Shown piece after piece: positions 13,060 to 25,454 of a stretch of DNA of 64,000 nucleotides. Location of the stretch: assembly GCA_951230915.1 (NCBI GenBank), contig OX579635.1:12400001-12464000 (forward strand). The letters are read 5' to 3'. Origin of the DNA: Antitrichia curtipendula (taxonomy: Eukaryota > Streptophyta > Bryopsida > Hypnales > Leucodontaceae). The notes beneath the pieces were generated by a model. It had not been told where the DNA came from, made no database searches, and saw only the letters and a list, made by a program, of their open reading frames with translations. The first letter of the stretch is position 1. Each line of letters begins with the position of its first letter. The translations under genes were made by a program, and so were the position numbers.

Positions 13060-14189
13060 AGGTGGGGCTCCTGCGAGTTCCCGTGCTTGGGAAATGGGAA
13101 CTCTTCTTTCCTGCCAGCCTCTCACTAACTTATTAAACCCCCCTAAGAGGACCTTACAGAAAAAGGACCAGAAGGCCGCAACGTGGCTTCTGCAACTACA
13201 TTTATAGAAAATTTGAAATGGGAATCTCAATACTAGTCGGTGATGAACAAAGAGACCTTAGATGATTTTTGCCACTGAATTTGTTAGTGCACGCCAATCA
13301 AGAAGTGATCAAGTGTGCAAATTTTAGAGGATTTTTTTGTCCTTTGGATTACTTCACCTTAGATTGTAGGATAGAATGAAAGAAAATTTCATCCCAAGGT
13401 TTTGGAAAAGTTTTTTGAGTGCATTTTCGATGAGTAGTATGACAAATTCCCTAATTATGGTATAATTGACTTTTTTAAAGAAGAAGATGCTTAATCTACA
13501 AATCAGCCTTGAATGCTTATAGTGTATTTCTTGTTATTTATTCTTGGTGTGAATTTTAGTCATAAAATGAAAATTCACAAGCTCACTTTTCTATGAAAAA
13601 ATGTCCAAAATGGTGGTGCTTCTTTGCATTGTTTTTCCTAGACAAGTTGGCTACATGCCTAAAAAACTTCACATCATTTGGAATTGTATATCATATAGGA
13701 AAAAATAGAAAGTAGAAAGAAGTAGAGAATGATTCAAAATACAAAATTGTTAAGAATTTAATTAAGGAATTGAAAAATGCCAATCCCAATGGTTGCAATG
13801 TTGTAATAAACAATCTACATACTACGGGTTTTTTTTATTCAAAAAATATTGAAATCCGAGTAAGATAAAGGACTTCAAAGTTTATTTTAGAATAGAAAAT
13901 CCATAACTGCTTGCAAACTAAAACTTCTCATAACTTTTGACTCATTGGTCAAAATGAAATGATTCAAAGCTTTCCATGTATACAAAATTCTAGAAAATCA
14001 ATTTCAAATTTTTGTTTTTGAAAAAAGTGATCTTTTTTATCAGCCCGGATTGCCCGCCCAAGGAAAAAAGTAACATATTAGGCCATAACTTTTTACTCAT
14101 ATATCCGAATGTCATGAAATTTTGTGCATATGAAAGATATTCCTTGTCCTCACCTTCTATTAAAATTTCAGCCCAAAATATGCAATTCT
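13060..14189. other. Intergenic DNA upstream of the SUCLB gene
   Basis: The first 150 bp holds the GC-richer leader and promoter side of the minus-strand SUCLB gene. The rest is AT-rich with no supported feature. Confidence 0.45.
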
Positions 14190-14490
14190 CATTAGATGTT
14201 TTCTGGGGGGTCTGGAGGGCCGTTCGGGCCTGTTCCTGGCATTGTTCCCCCAGCAATCCAGGAACGGCCAATGTCAGAATTTCTTTTTTTTGTTGGAAAA
14301 AAAAATTGAAAATTTGAAAATGAAAAAAAAAGTTGAAAAATAAAATTAATTTTTTTTGAAAAATAAAATAATAAGAAAAATGATGTGGCAGTCGTTGTGC
14401 TACATCAGGCAGCTGCTGCAGGGCAGTTTACAAGGTCTGAGAACCTAGGGGAACACGCAACCCTCCAAGGGTCCAGAAAAACATCTAATG
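14190..14490. mobile_element. 301-bp MITE, CATTAG family, copy a
   Basis: The ends are inverted: CATTAGATGTTTTCTGG at the left and CCAGAAAAACATCTAATG at the right, followed inward by GGAGGG/CCCTCC-type matches for about 30 bp with a few mismatches. The interior has a GC-rich shoulder (GGGCCTGTTCCTGGCATTG) and an A/T-run centre. Copies of nearly the same length and design lie at 25455-25747 and 60510-60811. No clear target duplication is visible. Confidence 0.7.
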
Positions 14491-16710
14491 CCAGTTACAA
14501 GTACTTGCCCAAAATTTCTATACTGCCAAAAAATGCATGTTGGTCCTTTAGGGGTTAACCAATTATTTGTAGTTTAGTATTAGATGTTACTACACTGCAA
14601 ATGAAGGATAGGGTCAATACATCTATTACAAAAATTAATTAATTTTTAATTAAAATATTCTATAAGATTTTTTTCCCTCTATACAAAATAATTTATTTTT
14701 CAAAAACAAGTGTCCAAAAATTTTGGCATACATTATTACATAATTTATTTCCTATAAAACTTAAGCAAATATGCCATTTTTTTAACAACCATGTTCTAAA
14801 ATGTTGCTCACTCTAGACAAAGTGTAGTAGAAAGGTGTAAATTCAATGGGAGCCAACCCATTCCTGATTACAAAGTTAATATTCAAGTTGATCATCAATG
14901 CTACAAGTTGCTACAAATGTTTTAAATATTGCTACAAATGTTGTTGTAGGTGTAAATTTGATGGGAGCCAACCCATTCCTATCCCCCGCCCCATCTATTT
15001 TGGCAATGTAGGATTTTCTTTTTTAGTGCAGGCAGAGATGAGCACTTATAAGTTATGGCGCAGTTCCTGATGCAATTGTGTGGCATGGCAATTGGCTATA
15101 AGCCTTTTGATTTTGCAACTAGCCCTTGGTCGGAAATAGGAAGACCTATATGACCAATATGGATTGAATAGAATCTTTAGCTAAAAACTTCATGGTAATT
15201 ATGTTTTGACAAAAAAAATCTGAAAAATGATGGAATCCTTCCAAACTCTATTTTTACACAAAGGAAAATTTCCCCATTCAAGAAACCCATGCTCTTGATA
15301 CACGTAATTGCTTAAGTGGTTTGAAATGGCATGACTCCTTTAGTAGTATAATCATACTTAGCAAAGCGGCTAAAACAGTTTCTATTAGAAATTGACAACT
15401 ACAAAGTATTTGAAGACAAGCTTGTACCTTCTTGCAAATTAGGGTGCAACCCAAGGTAAGGTAGAATTGCCTAATATCACCATACACCCAATTTTGATAC
15501 TTATAGAATCTTTCCAATTGCATTAGTGGCCCATCTAGTACCACAATCTTTGCGACCTTTTATCATGATGGCAATGCACTTGGGGAACAAACACATGAGC
15601 CCACGCTTCAGCAAGGGTATGCTTATGCTTCAACAAGGGTCTATTCACAATTTAACATTTTTGCTTTGAAAAATCATAGGAAATTCAATTCTTATCAGAG
15701 TGTCTTCATTCATTTTGTAATTCACTTCTCTCAAAGTTTTCAATCTCTAAAAAATATGGGAGCTAACAAATAGCTTCTCCAAAGTACCTAGGTAGCAAAT
15801 CTGTGTGGTAATGGGCAATTCTATCTTATGTACAGTCGGGTACTAAAAATTTACAAACTCCGTTTTGGAGCCATTCAAAAAAATTTTACAATGTGCATTA
15901 TAATTGATATATTTTTTTTGTAAGCATAATTATTGTTGCATCCTTATGCAATCCCAATCAACCATACCCAAATTTTAGTTTCAAAAAAACAAAGCTCCAT
16001 CTTTGGTGAGTTGATTCATTTAAAATTTGTGATTTCACATTATCATTGATTGAAAATCATTGGTGATGAATTTTAAAAAATTTATTGCATAGATTTGTAA
16101 GAAACATCTATATGCACATCTTTCCTTCAACAAGCATTTCCAAAAGAGCTTCCAAATTCCATCTATAGAGATTTTAATGTTGGGGTGATCGTATCCAAAT
16201 TTTGTAAATTAAATAGATATCTCTTTATTGTAATTAGATTTTTCTATTTGCACTTCACATAGTAACTAATTTTGTACATTTAAGCATGATGGTACAATTA
16301 CTTCGCCAAAATCAAGTTAGAATATAGAGATATCCATTTCTTCAAAGTTTGGTCATACAACACTTTTCGTTGAACTCTTCATTGGTCATCTTTTTGTCAC
16401 TTAAGGGGGTGTTTTTTAATAAGAAAGATGTGCATATGGATGTTCCTTATATATCCATGCAATCAAATTAAGAAAATTCATCACCAATTGTATTCAATTA
16501 AATATAATGTAAAATCACAAAAATTGACTTTAAAAATTCACCAAAAAAAAAAAATTTGCTTTTTTGAAACTAATATTTGATATGCTTGAATGGGATTGGA
16601 TAAGAATTGAGTGATAATTCTGGAAGACAATAAAACTCAATTCTATTCTATATCACGTACAAATTTTTGAATCGCTCCAAAATGCAGCTCGTAAGCTTTC
16701 AGTACCCAAC
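14491..16710. other. AT-rich intergenic DNA
   Basis: No gene is supported. Short local duplications occur (for example AGGTGTAAATT.GATGGGAGCC at about 14834 and 14948). ORFs here are low-complexity products of the base composition. Confidence 0.4.
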
Positions 16711-18725
16711 TGTACAATTAGGTCCAGCTCAATTACAAATTTTTTGCATTCCCAGTGAAAGAAGTTCTACTATTGCCAACTTTGGCACCCTCCCGAAGGT
16801 TGAAAATTTGTTTTTTTGCCTTGAATTTTTTTTACAAATTCATCTCTATGTTAATAACATATGTGCAAAATTTCATGGCCAAAAGATTTACAGAAAAAAA
16901 GATATTCAAAGTCTACCAACATGTGTAGTTGCGAGAAAAATTTCACTACTACCAACTTTGCGACCCTCCCAAGGATTGAGAATTTTTTTTTTGCCATGAA
17001 TTATTTTACATGATATCATGTCTATGTTGATAATATGTGTACCAAATTTCAAAACCAAAAGATTTACACAAAAAAAGATATTTGAAATCTACCAACATGG
17101 GTAGTTGCAAGAAACACTTGCCGTTTTCTGGCCAAAATGGCAACAGTACTGGAGTACTATGACCTTTTGCAATAAATTTTTAAAAATAAAATAAAATATG
17201 GATAATTTGTAAAGCATTCAAAAAAGTATACATGTGAAAATTGAAGTCTAGAAAAATTTATCTCTAAAAGTTATGCACAAAAGAAGAGGCCTAGGAAAAT
17301 AGAAGAAAATAGATATTTTTGAGTTTATTTTTAGAAAATAGTAAAATAATTCAAATAATTCAAAAAAAAATAGCTATTTTTCCTTACTTGTAGGTTCTTT
17401 TTTTTCACTATTTTGTATTTTTGGAAAATAAAAATTGTGTTCTTTGCACGTGTACATAGCTAGTGCACTTTGAGCACATGTGGAAGGTGGATACTTTATT
17501 ATTTTTAGAAAATCTCTTCATAGTCTTGTGTAACTTTAGTATAACTCCTTGTCTCCCAATTTTCACTTTCAAATTCGTATTTTTGGATCGGAAATAGGAC
17601 TCAAAACCCCTAAAATGGCCAAGGTAGACATCCAATCGATGCAAAAGTTACAGTCAAAATCCACTTGTTCAAGAGCAAGGGAACAAGAAATAGGACAAGT
17701 GTTTCTTGCAATCACCCACATAGGGAGTTGAAAAAACAATTTCACAACTACCAACTTTGTCACCCTCCCAAGGATTGAAAAAAACTTTTTTTGGCATGAA
17801 ATTTATTGTCATGGAAGCATCTCCATGTTGATAATATGTGTGACAAATCTCAAGTTCAAAAGACTCACACAAAAAAAGATATTTGAAATCTACCAACATA
17901 GGGAGTTGAAAAAACAATTTCACTATTGCCAACTTTGTCACCCTCCCAAGGGCTGAAAAATTGTTTATTTACCATGAAATTTCTGTCATGAGATCATCTC
18001 TAAGTTGGTGATATGTGTGACAAATTTCAAGTCCAAAACTTATACCAAGAAAAGGATATTTGAAATCTACAAAGAGGTGTAGTTGTGAGAATGATTTTTT
18101 ACATCCGTGTCAAGTTTTAAACCCACAAAATGACACTATAACAAGGGCTGAAAAAATCATTCTTCCAACTCCCTATGTTGGTAGATTTCAAATATCTTTT
18201 TTCGTGTGAGTCTTTTGAACTTGATATTTGTCACACATATTATCAACATGGAGATGCTTCCATGACAATAAATTTCATGCCAAAAAAAGTTTTTTTCAAT
18301 CCTTGGGAGGGTGACAAAGTTGGCAGTAGTGAAATTGTTTTTCCAACTCCCTATGTTGGTAGATTTCAAATATCTTTTTTTGTGTAAATCTTGTGGTTTT
18401 GAAATTTGGTACACATATTATCAACATAGACATGATATCATGTAAAATAATTCATGGCAAAAAAAAAATTCTCAATCCTTGGGAGGGTGGCAAAGTTGGT
18501 AGTAGTGAAATTTTTCTCGCAACTACACATGGTGATAGACTTTGAATATCTTTTTTTCTGTAAATCTTTTGACCATGAAATTTTGCACTTATGTTATTAA
18601 CATAGAGATGAACTTGTTAAAACAAATTTTCAACCCTCGGCCCGAGGGTGTCAAAGTTGGCAGCAGTGGAACTTCTTTCACTGGGAATGCAAAAAATTCG
18701 TAATTGAGCTGGACCTGACTGTACA
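16711..18725. repeat. Large imperfect inverted repeat made of ~170-bp units
   Basis: Left arm 16711-18105 and right arm 18148-18725 are reverse complements, separated by a loop of about 42 bp. Each arm is a tandem series of units of about 165-180 bp, recognisable by CCAACTTTG.CACCCTCCCA, then a T-run, GCCATGAATT, TGTTGATAATATGTGT, and AAAGATATTTGAAATCTACC. The left arm has four units (about 16750, 16925, 17735 and 17905) and the right arm three in inverse order. Outer ends match over TGTACA..AGGTCCAGCTC and inner ends over AGAATGATTTTTT. The left arm is interrupted by the nested element at 17099-17717. The unit carries no protein-like ORF. A transcript across it would fold into a long hairpin. 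Confidence 0.85.
17099..17717. mobile_element. 619-bp nested TIR element with ACAT target duplication
   Basis: Terminal inverted repeats of 22 bp with two mismatches: the left end begins GGGTAGTTGCAAGAAACAC, and the reverse complement of the right end begins GGGTGATTGCAAGAAACAC. The element is bounded by ACAT at 17095-17098 and 17718-17721. The corresponding spot in the opposite arm of the inverted repeat (about 18345-18360, on the minus strand) reads CCAACATAGGGAGTTG with one ACAT and no insertion, which acts as an internal empty site. It has no transposase. A diverged copy of one terminus begins at about 27773. The superfamily is uncertain: a 4-bp duplication is unusual. Confidence 0.7.
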
Positions 18726-19591
18726 TTATCCCTCGTGATGCTAGCAGCCACATTCTCCTGCCAATTCACTTGTAGGCGCCATTGCTTCGAGTTTTTCATA
18801 AATTGGTCGCAGATGCGACCGTGCAAGCTCAACAAATAACGAGAATGAAATTCTGGTTCTGTTGCATTCCATCAATCAGGCAACACAGTGATCACAAGAC
18901 CAATGGAAGAGGATCGCTTTAAGGATTCCTGAGGTCGACGCTTTCTGTAGGAGTGATTTTTGGGTGATTGCCACAGAGCTATGGAGAGATCACTTTGGGT
19001 AAAAGAGCCACATCTGTCGAGATCAAATTTTTGCAGCTCATGGATGAATTCATTACGCAATTTCTAAGTAGGAGGTTGCAGACTGTTATAAGCAACAATA
19101 GGCAGCCCCATATAGCCCAGTCATGCTTACTAAAAAGTCCAACCATGTATTTGATTAGATAAGTCGGTGGTGGTGTTAGAGATGGAATCATGTTGCAAAG
19201 GAATATTTCCTTCCATCTTACATGCAACTAAATGTCAGTCACGAAGCTAATTAGTAATTCAAATCAGCCTATGCAAATCGAAAGAAGAAGAATCCTAGCC
19301 AAGGCGGGTGTAAATGAAGAGTCCATTGGCCCTAGTTCTACAAATTGCACAAATGAAGAGCCACTTGGCGTACTCACACTAATTCCAGCTAGTTCTACAA
19401 ATTGCGCCACATGAACGCTACCCTTGTTGCTTCATTTTGGAGGTGGACGTATCCTAAACCCTGAACCCCTGGCAATCGCTGCTGCAGAACGTTCAGGCTT
19501 CAATCAACAGATGTCGAGTCTTGCATTGCAGGCTACTTCGAGTTGTAAGGATTTCTCTAAGGGTGTGTGTGTCGACTTATGAGTTGCAGAG
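18726..19591. other. Region between the inverted repeat and the pectinesterase
   Basis: Mixed composition, partly the minus-strand 3' UTR of the pectinesterase. About 18947-19063 resembles part of intron 10 of the release-factor gene (about 55736-55852): both contain GGAGTG.GATTTTTGG, GAGA.CACTTTGGGT-like and TCTGT.GAGATCA segments. A partial duplication of AATGAAGAG.CCA.TTGG and CTAGTTCTACAAATTGC lies at about 19313-19410. No gene seen. Confidence 0.45.
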
Positions 19592-21548
19592 TCATGCTTC
19601 TCGGAGCCAAGCTTGGCCATCAATCCAGCTAAGCTGCAAGAAATACTGTGCTTCCGCATCGCTGAGTTCGTGCGACCAGTCCACTCGTTGGGAGACGTCA
19701 GAGCCTGGTCCGGAGCATTGGTATTGCCCGTAATACACAGTTCTGCGCACCAAAATGATGGACACATATTTCCAAAGTTAGACCCTGTGTACCAAATTTT
19801 GGCACACTGAAATTTGCCAAAACTAGCAAATACGACTGTTCACCTGAAATTAAAATACATCATGAGTAATTTGGGTTACTTCTTCGTGCTGAAATGAGAG
19901 GAATGTCAAAGAGAGAGGGTTGTACCGTTCTCGAGAGGGGTTAGACCAATCTGCCCACCCTGCAGGTATGATGGTGCTGTCCATGAATGTGTACAGGAAG
20001 ACGACTCGCGAATATGGTCCCCAAGCTCGGCCTAAGAACACCTGCCCTGTTCCTGATCCTGTGATCTTACAATTGATGAACACAAAGCCTGTGTTCTCGT
20101 CTGAACTCGACCTCTTTTGAGCTGTCAGCGACCCAGAAATGTAGGCTTGTGTGGCGATTTCATGAACCTCACAGCTCTGCGCGCATCCGGTCCATAACCA
20201 AGCTCACAAGATCAGAACATGCTCTACACTGTGCAGATAGATTGAGTGGAGTTGAGGGTACAATAAGACATAAGTTTTTATACGTATGATCGATTTGTCT
20301 GAATTTCATAATGTCAAGGTTGTCTTTTGCAAGTCTGCTAGAGTCTCCAGGAGTAGTGATTGATCCAAACGTTCGAGCTGCAACAAAGCAACGACCTTGG
20401 CATAATGTCGATACTGCCTGAAAGTGCATAGATGAAGCTAATTTTTGGTCAGGAATTAGCTGCATTCATGCAATCTGGAAACGGGTCTTTACGTAGAGTG
20501 AAGCACCGATACCTTGAAGACGGATTGGCCGTTTCCAGAAATAATGTCAATGTTGCCCTCGAAGTAACAGTCCTTGAAGTAATGACGACCAGCAAAATCA
20601 AACAGTGTGTCTTGTCCTCCATAAAATCCACACGAGTAAAAAGCGGCCATGTCTGCAGCTAACAAAACGGCGACTGCTTGGCCATCGACTTGTCCTGGTT
20701 CTGCTGGTGGCGCATCATTCTGCAGTGATCAATCTTTCAGAGGCACATCTAAGGTAGAGACTCCTTACTCTTACCATTCTCTTCTCAACACAATCGAAAT
20801 GCATAAGAAAAAAACAGAAATTTTCTAGGTATGCGAGATAGCAGCCGTAGACACTCCAGCTACTGTCTACCTGTGTGTGGGCTCCGAAATAAGCTTTCTG
20901 CCCTGCCTCTCTCTAAATAGGCATAGGAAATGTGAACATTATCGTCGTTAAATAAATAGGTGGAAGCATGATGCCTGACATTAATTATAAATTTGCTTGA
21001 CATGAAGTACAGCTGATGGACTTAAACGATTAGCGAGCTAACCTGGAACCCAATGCCTTTGGCGACAAAGTTTTGTGCCCACACAGTCACAGTTGCACTG
21101 TCCGCAGTCCCGCTCGTGCTGGCAGCCTCGCGGTGAGCGATGATCGTGGAGGATCTTCCTTCCCCTTGAAGTATCAAAAAGGGTTTACTGGACGGAATGA
21201 CAATCTTTTCACTGCAAGGAGCAACAAGCTCTGTTCGTAGGTAAGAAACTCCAGATGGTCCATTCTTCACCTGGGGAACGAAACAAAACTAGAAAGGCTT
21301 AGCATGAAACCGACATAAACATACCGGTAGACACCAGCTCGAATGGAGATTTCCACCCAGTCTGCATTGTTATCCGGAACGGCGTCCACAGCATCCTGAA
21401 CTGAACTGAAATCCGTGTTGCCTTGCTTCCCAACGGTAATATATTTGGTGTTGCTGGGGAGAGTCTGGGCATGGCCAGGAGCTGCCCATAGCCCAAGGAA
21501 GAGCAAGACGCTCAGCAGTCTCAAATTGAGTGTCTTCTGATCACTCAT
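19592..21548 (-). CDS. Pectinesterase (pectin methylesterase), secreted, lacking a PRO domain
   Basis: Carbohydrate esterase family 8 enzyme that removes methyl esters from wall homogalacturonan, releasing methanol. Exons in minus order: 21325-21548, 21043-21211, 20513-20719, 19926-20176 and 19592-19742; all GT-AG and in phase, giving 333 aa. Residues 1-27 ([20 protein letters not shown]...) are a signal peptide; the mature chain begins near [11 protein letters not shown], so there is no N-terminal inhibitor-like domain. A right-handed beta-helix follows with the family's active-site blocks: GVYREKIVIP split across exons 1-2, VDGQAV (Q145), GGQDTLFD (Q167, D168), NIDIISGNG (D189, where most have VDFIFG) and [13 protein letters not shown] (R250, W252). 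The exon 2 acceptor at 21211/21212 was chosen because it alone restores YR-EKIVIP in frame; an open frame runs on upstream to 21270 but breaks phase. I see no lesion, so the enzyme is probably active. Confidence 0.93.
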
Positions 21549-23060
21549 GGTACGCAGCTAGCTACACCTTACTATTCCTCTCTGACTTGTGGAGTTTTAC
21601 TCGACCTAGAACGAGTCTTCAAACTCAAAGAATGGCCAGCAGTGTCGAAATTCTCCAAGCGGAGTCTATAAGGTCATCCTCCAAAGATTAAAGTAAAATA
21701 GAGGAATCTCATGAATCCTAAATGACAATGTATGCATCACAGAAAGCTAATTAATCAGTGCTACATTCTCTCCCATAAAAAAATTCTAGTGAAACATAAC
21801 AACAGAACTGATCGAAGAATTAACTCCGGTCCCTATGAATCAAGAGTTCGCGCGCTTGGTCAAGATTCCACCTGGAAATCCGCAAGACAGTGATCGAGAG
21901 AGGGTACAAGAATCACTATGAACTCTTTCAGGAAGTGGACTAGCTCTAGCCTACGCTAAATTCAACGTCAAGGCAGCTCAGACTTCTACAAAAGAAATGT
22001 TGATATCATGATTCCACTCCTTCCATCGTTCCATCAGGCACCAAAACTCCCACCCTGGGCATGAATGAGGATTGTACCGTAAACTCTTGTGACACACGAT
22101 GTGCACCACGTTACTGACAAAGTGCTGGTGATTGAGAAAGCAGCAAGTCAACATTGGGCAGGAGAGAGATCTATTCGAGAATGCTTTTGCAGACCTGGAT
22201 CGAGAAGGGTGTTGAATCCCAGTTCTGCTTCAATTAATTGCAGGCCGGGTGTCTGACAACAGACTGAACTCTTACGAAGGTTAGATCAGGCTAGCTAATC
22301 GCAGTGATCAGTGGTATCTAATGTGATCAAGTTGCAAATCTCAACACTATTAAACTCTAATCTAAATGACAGCTAAATTTTTTTTTCGATTTGATAGTCT
22401 AGACTCTAGAGGTCTTGCGTAATCTTGAGAACACTGACTGCAGTAATCAAGCTAGCTAGCTAGCTAGCTGATCGATCGACTGGTACACCCTGACTGATTA
22501 AGCTTAAGTTACGTTCGACATTGCGACAGCAGTCACAGCACACAGCTGTGGGATGCAGTAATGACACCTGACAAGCTCCACAGGAAAATGATCATGCCTC
22601 CTGCAGCTGATTCATGCTTACTGCTACAAATTACTGGCGCCAGGAATATTTTGAGGTTCCCATCCTACGTTCTTACTTACTGAAATAAATTACAACCTAA
22701 ACTGTGTTATATAAATTAACTCTCAACAATGGAAGGATTCATCTTGTCTCTGGAGAAGAAGGGTTTAAAATACACTGGCCATAAAGCACGCACTTCAAGT
22801 AAACTGGCTGTCGCTACTTTAGAATCCTTAATTTAAGAAAGTAACCCTAATTCACTAATAGTGTAACTGTAGATGAATCAAGAGATAACATAAGATAAGA
22901 TCACGTTTTTTGTTTGCTAACTATAACAAAAAAAACTTGGATCCTTTAAATTCTAGAAGTTAGCCACGTGGTCATGACACCCCCTCCAAAAAAAACTCCT
23001 CTTAAAACCTGTCATGTAAAAATTGTTCAATTGTATGTGTACCGTTTGGGATATATTCTA
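21549..23060. other. Intergenic DNA upstream of the pectinesterase
   Basis: Mixed composition and probably the minus-strand promoter at its left end. A short GCTA run occurs at about 22450-22475, followed by GATCGATCGA. No ORF or RNA gene is supported. Confidence 0.4.
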
Positions 23061-23061
23061 A

Positions 23062-23063
<2 letters not shown>

Positions 23064-23118
<55 letters not shown>
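23064..23118. repeat. (AT)n microsatellite
   Basis: An uninterrupted AT dinucleotide run of about 27 units in intergenic DNA. It is a likely length-polymorphic locus. Confidence 0.95.
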
Positions 23119-23121
<3 letters not shown>

Positions 23122-24087
23122 GTGATTATCTTTGAGGAGATATCTATCAACAGTATAGTACCATGTAAACAAGGTTTTAATTGTGTCTCCATATGAGCAT
23201 GTTCCATTGGACTAGCCCTTTTTTTTACTTTTTGAGAAAGTGCCAGGATAGCTATCACCTAAAATTTGGTGAAGCATTGTATTTCTACATATATTCATCC
23301 ATCTCTGGAACCAGAAAATGCTTTCTAATTATATAAATGTATTTTTTCATCCAATTTGGTGACTTCATTGAATCCACATTTTAATAGAAATGACAAATTA
23401 TTGGCAAAAAAAGATTACTTTTTTCTGGCAAAAAGTAGATATTTATTTTGAAATGGTGCAATCCGGCCCCATGGTGCCCCCACCACCCAAAAAAGGGTTG
23501 CACTAGACACAACAACCACAATCTCCATAATTATTCCAATTCTATAGATGGATATCCGCACTACTTATCAATAAATTCACATGTGTGCTGATAACTAAAA
23601 TCCAAAATAGACAAATGAGATCGACAAGAAGCTAAGAGAATTTGTGGTTAGCAAACTTGAAATACTCGGTGGTAACGTGGTAACGTTGAATTGCATGATA
23701 CCATTGTAAGTTAAGCTTACCCCTTATGCGACGGGCTCATAACCGTGGAAATCATTTGTTTTGACACCGTGTGAATTGTTGGATTAAAAATAATGCAAAA
23801 GCACTCATTGGAAGTCAAACTAATATAGATGATCTTCCCTTTTCCCACAAAATTTGGAGGATGAATAGTTACACTTCTGTCCTACACAAGAGATTCTCTT
23901 GTCATTCATCGGCCGCAAAATGTCCGCCTCGACGTTTACGCGTTAATTAATACTCCGTCTTGACCACAATTTTCAGTCGATGAGATGTGATTAGGAAGAA
24001 TTGTTCATAATGTAAACATCAAAGTTTATTAAATAAGTTATAGAGTGACCAACTATCTAGTTTTAAGTTACTTTTTTAGTAACTTAC

Positions 24088-24267
24088 CTCCTTGGATTGG
24101 ATCCATCAACCAGGTGCCCACTTCTGAATTCTGATTGATGGAGGGTCATGTACCATCGTTCCCAGTTCAGCACTGCCTCAACGGCTGTGTTGAAAAGATG
24201 ATGAGTCACCTCATCCAGCACATGTCTTCTGAAGTTCATGATCTGTGTGTCAGCAAACTGCTTAGGC
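24088..24267 (-). pseudogene. Possible orphan exon of unknown gene
   Basis: On the minus strand an open frame reads KQFADTQIMNFRRHVLDEV through LHQSEFRSGHLVDGSNPR with amino-acid composition like a real protein, and ends at a textbook donor (AAGGAG then GTAAGT, at about 24082-24087). Just upstream of it on that strand lies the 289-bp element at 24274-24562, inserted in or next to the exon; the frame can be continued beyond it only a short way. I found no partner exons on either side and do not recognise the protein. It may be a decayed gene fragment or a chance ORF next to a donor-like site. Confidence 0.3.
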
Positions 24268-24273
24268 AAAATC

Positions 24274-24562
24274 GCAGGACGTTAAATCCGTTCCACAAAG
24301 TGGGACCCGGGTTGGGTGGGGTGAAAACGCATGAATTTTATCCCCGGAGAAAATGCAAGAATTTTTTTATTTTTCACAAATTTTTATTTTTTTTGCAAAT
24401 TCTGAATTCATATTTGCAATCAAAGGCCCCGAATTAGCTAGGTGAGAGTGTAGCCTAGGTCAGAAACGGCACAAAATAGGGGGCTCTTTCTTTGCATTTA
24501 TCCCCCCAATTTCTACGTTTTACCCAGCCGGTCCCACTTCGTAGGACAATTTAACGTCCTGT
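24274..24562. mobile_element. 289-bp Mutator-like MITE with 9-bp target duplication
   Basis: Terminal inverted repeats of about 40 bp with some mismatches: the left starts GCAGGACGTTAAATCC and the right ends ATTTAACGTCCTGT, with AAGTGGGACC/GGTCCCACTT further in. It is flanked by an exact 9-bp direct repeat GGCAAAATC at 24265-24273 and 24563-24571, the hallmark of Mutator-like elements. It has no transposase. The core (24395-24484, GCAAATTCTGAATTCATA ... GGCACAAAATAGGGG) is shared with the element at 41810-42067, whose TIRs are unrelated. Confidence 0.85.
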
Positions 24563-24615
24563 GGCAAAATCCATCCCAGGCATGAACTTTGGCTACCTCA
24601 CCTTTAATTGACTTA

Positions 24616-25086
24616 GAGCATCTCCACTGGCATGCGCTAGATGGGGTGCGCCACATCGTCTTTGGTGCGTGTTAGGCGTCAGGTAGGGCCCGTAGGGTTG
24701 CCGTTCCCCCACCGGTCAGGTCACGAAGAACATAATTTGAGTTAAATAGACTAGCAAGTTCATTAAATTAAGGAGCTATGATATGAGCAACAATGAACTC
24801 CGCAAATCAGAAGCTACTTTGCTCTTGTTTTATTTAAAAGGTTGCCTTATATTTTGGATTAAATGTCTGATCTTCAACCAAACACAAATTTCAAGGCTTC
24901 TTTTTATGTCATACATGGGTGCAAATCAAATCCTCTACATACTGCAACTTAGCGTGCATGAACTAATTTTTGTTGTGGCGTGAGTTGACAATTTTTAATA
25001 GTCTGCAATTGGTGGGACGCTACATTTTCACAAGTTGCACCAAACCCTTTAACGCGTCCATCTGGCACGTGCTAGTGGAGATGCTC
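24616..25086. mobile_element. 471-bp PIF/Harbinger-like MITE with TTA target duplication
   Basis: The left end reads GAGCATCTCCACTGGCATG and the right end is its near-complement CACGTGCTAGTGGAGATGC with TC at the tip; the match runs for about 30 bp. Both sides carry TTA (24613-24615 and 25087-25089). A GAGCATCTCC-type terminus with TTA duplication fits plant PIF/Harbinger (Tourist-like) MITEs. No transposase is encoded. It lies 44 bp beyond the target duplication of the Mutator-like element. Confidence 0.8.
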
Positions 25087-25454
25087 TTATAATTTGATGA
25101 TGCTAAACTTAGCAGCGCATAAGGTAGAACAGTCCAACATAGGTATAACTAAAGTACTTTGTTCTAAAAGTGACCCTATTTAGGAATAAATGCATATTGT
25201 TTGAAATATTTATTACTGTCAATGATGAGTTAGATAGGCTCAAGTGGTTGCTTCAAAAGCAGACTACCTTACAAGTGTCCAAATCTCATATATTGATAAA
25301 AATTGTAATGGAGTCGTTTTCTAGATGTCCAAAATGGGTTGTTCAACCTTAGCTGTCTTAGAAAACAAAAAATTTATTCACTCTTGATGCTAGGAGGACT
25401 ACATGGATTTGTCCTATTAGTGTGTGTTACAAAATGAATTTATATAAGGTTATA

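Noticed and set aside
21022..21270. Extending pectinesterase exon 2 upstream to 21270
   Set aside because: The CAG acceptor there breaks phase with exon 1 and inserts residues foreign to the family; the acceptor at 21212-21214 restores R-EKIVIP exactly.
23058..23258. ORF ending in an Ile-Tyr repeat
   Set aside because: It is translation of the AT microsatellite.
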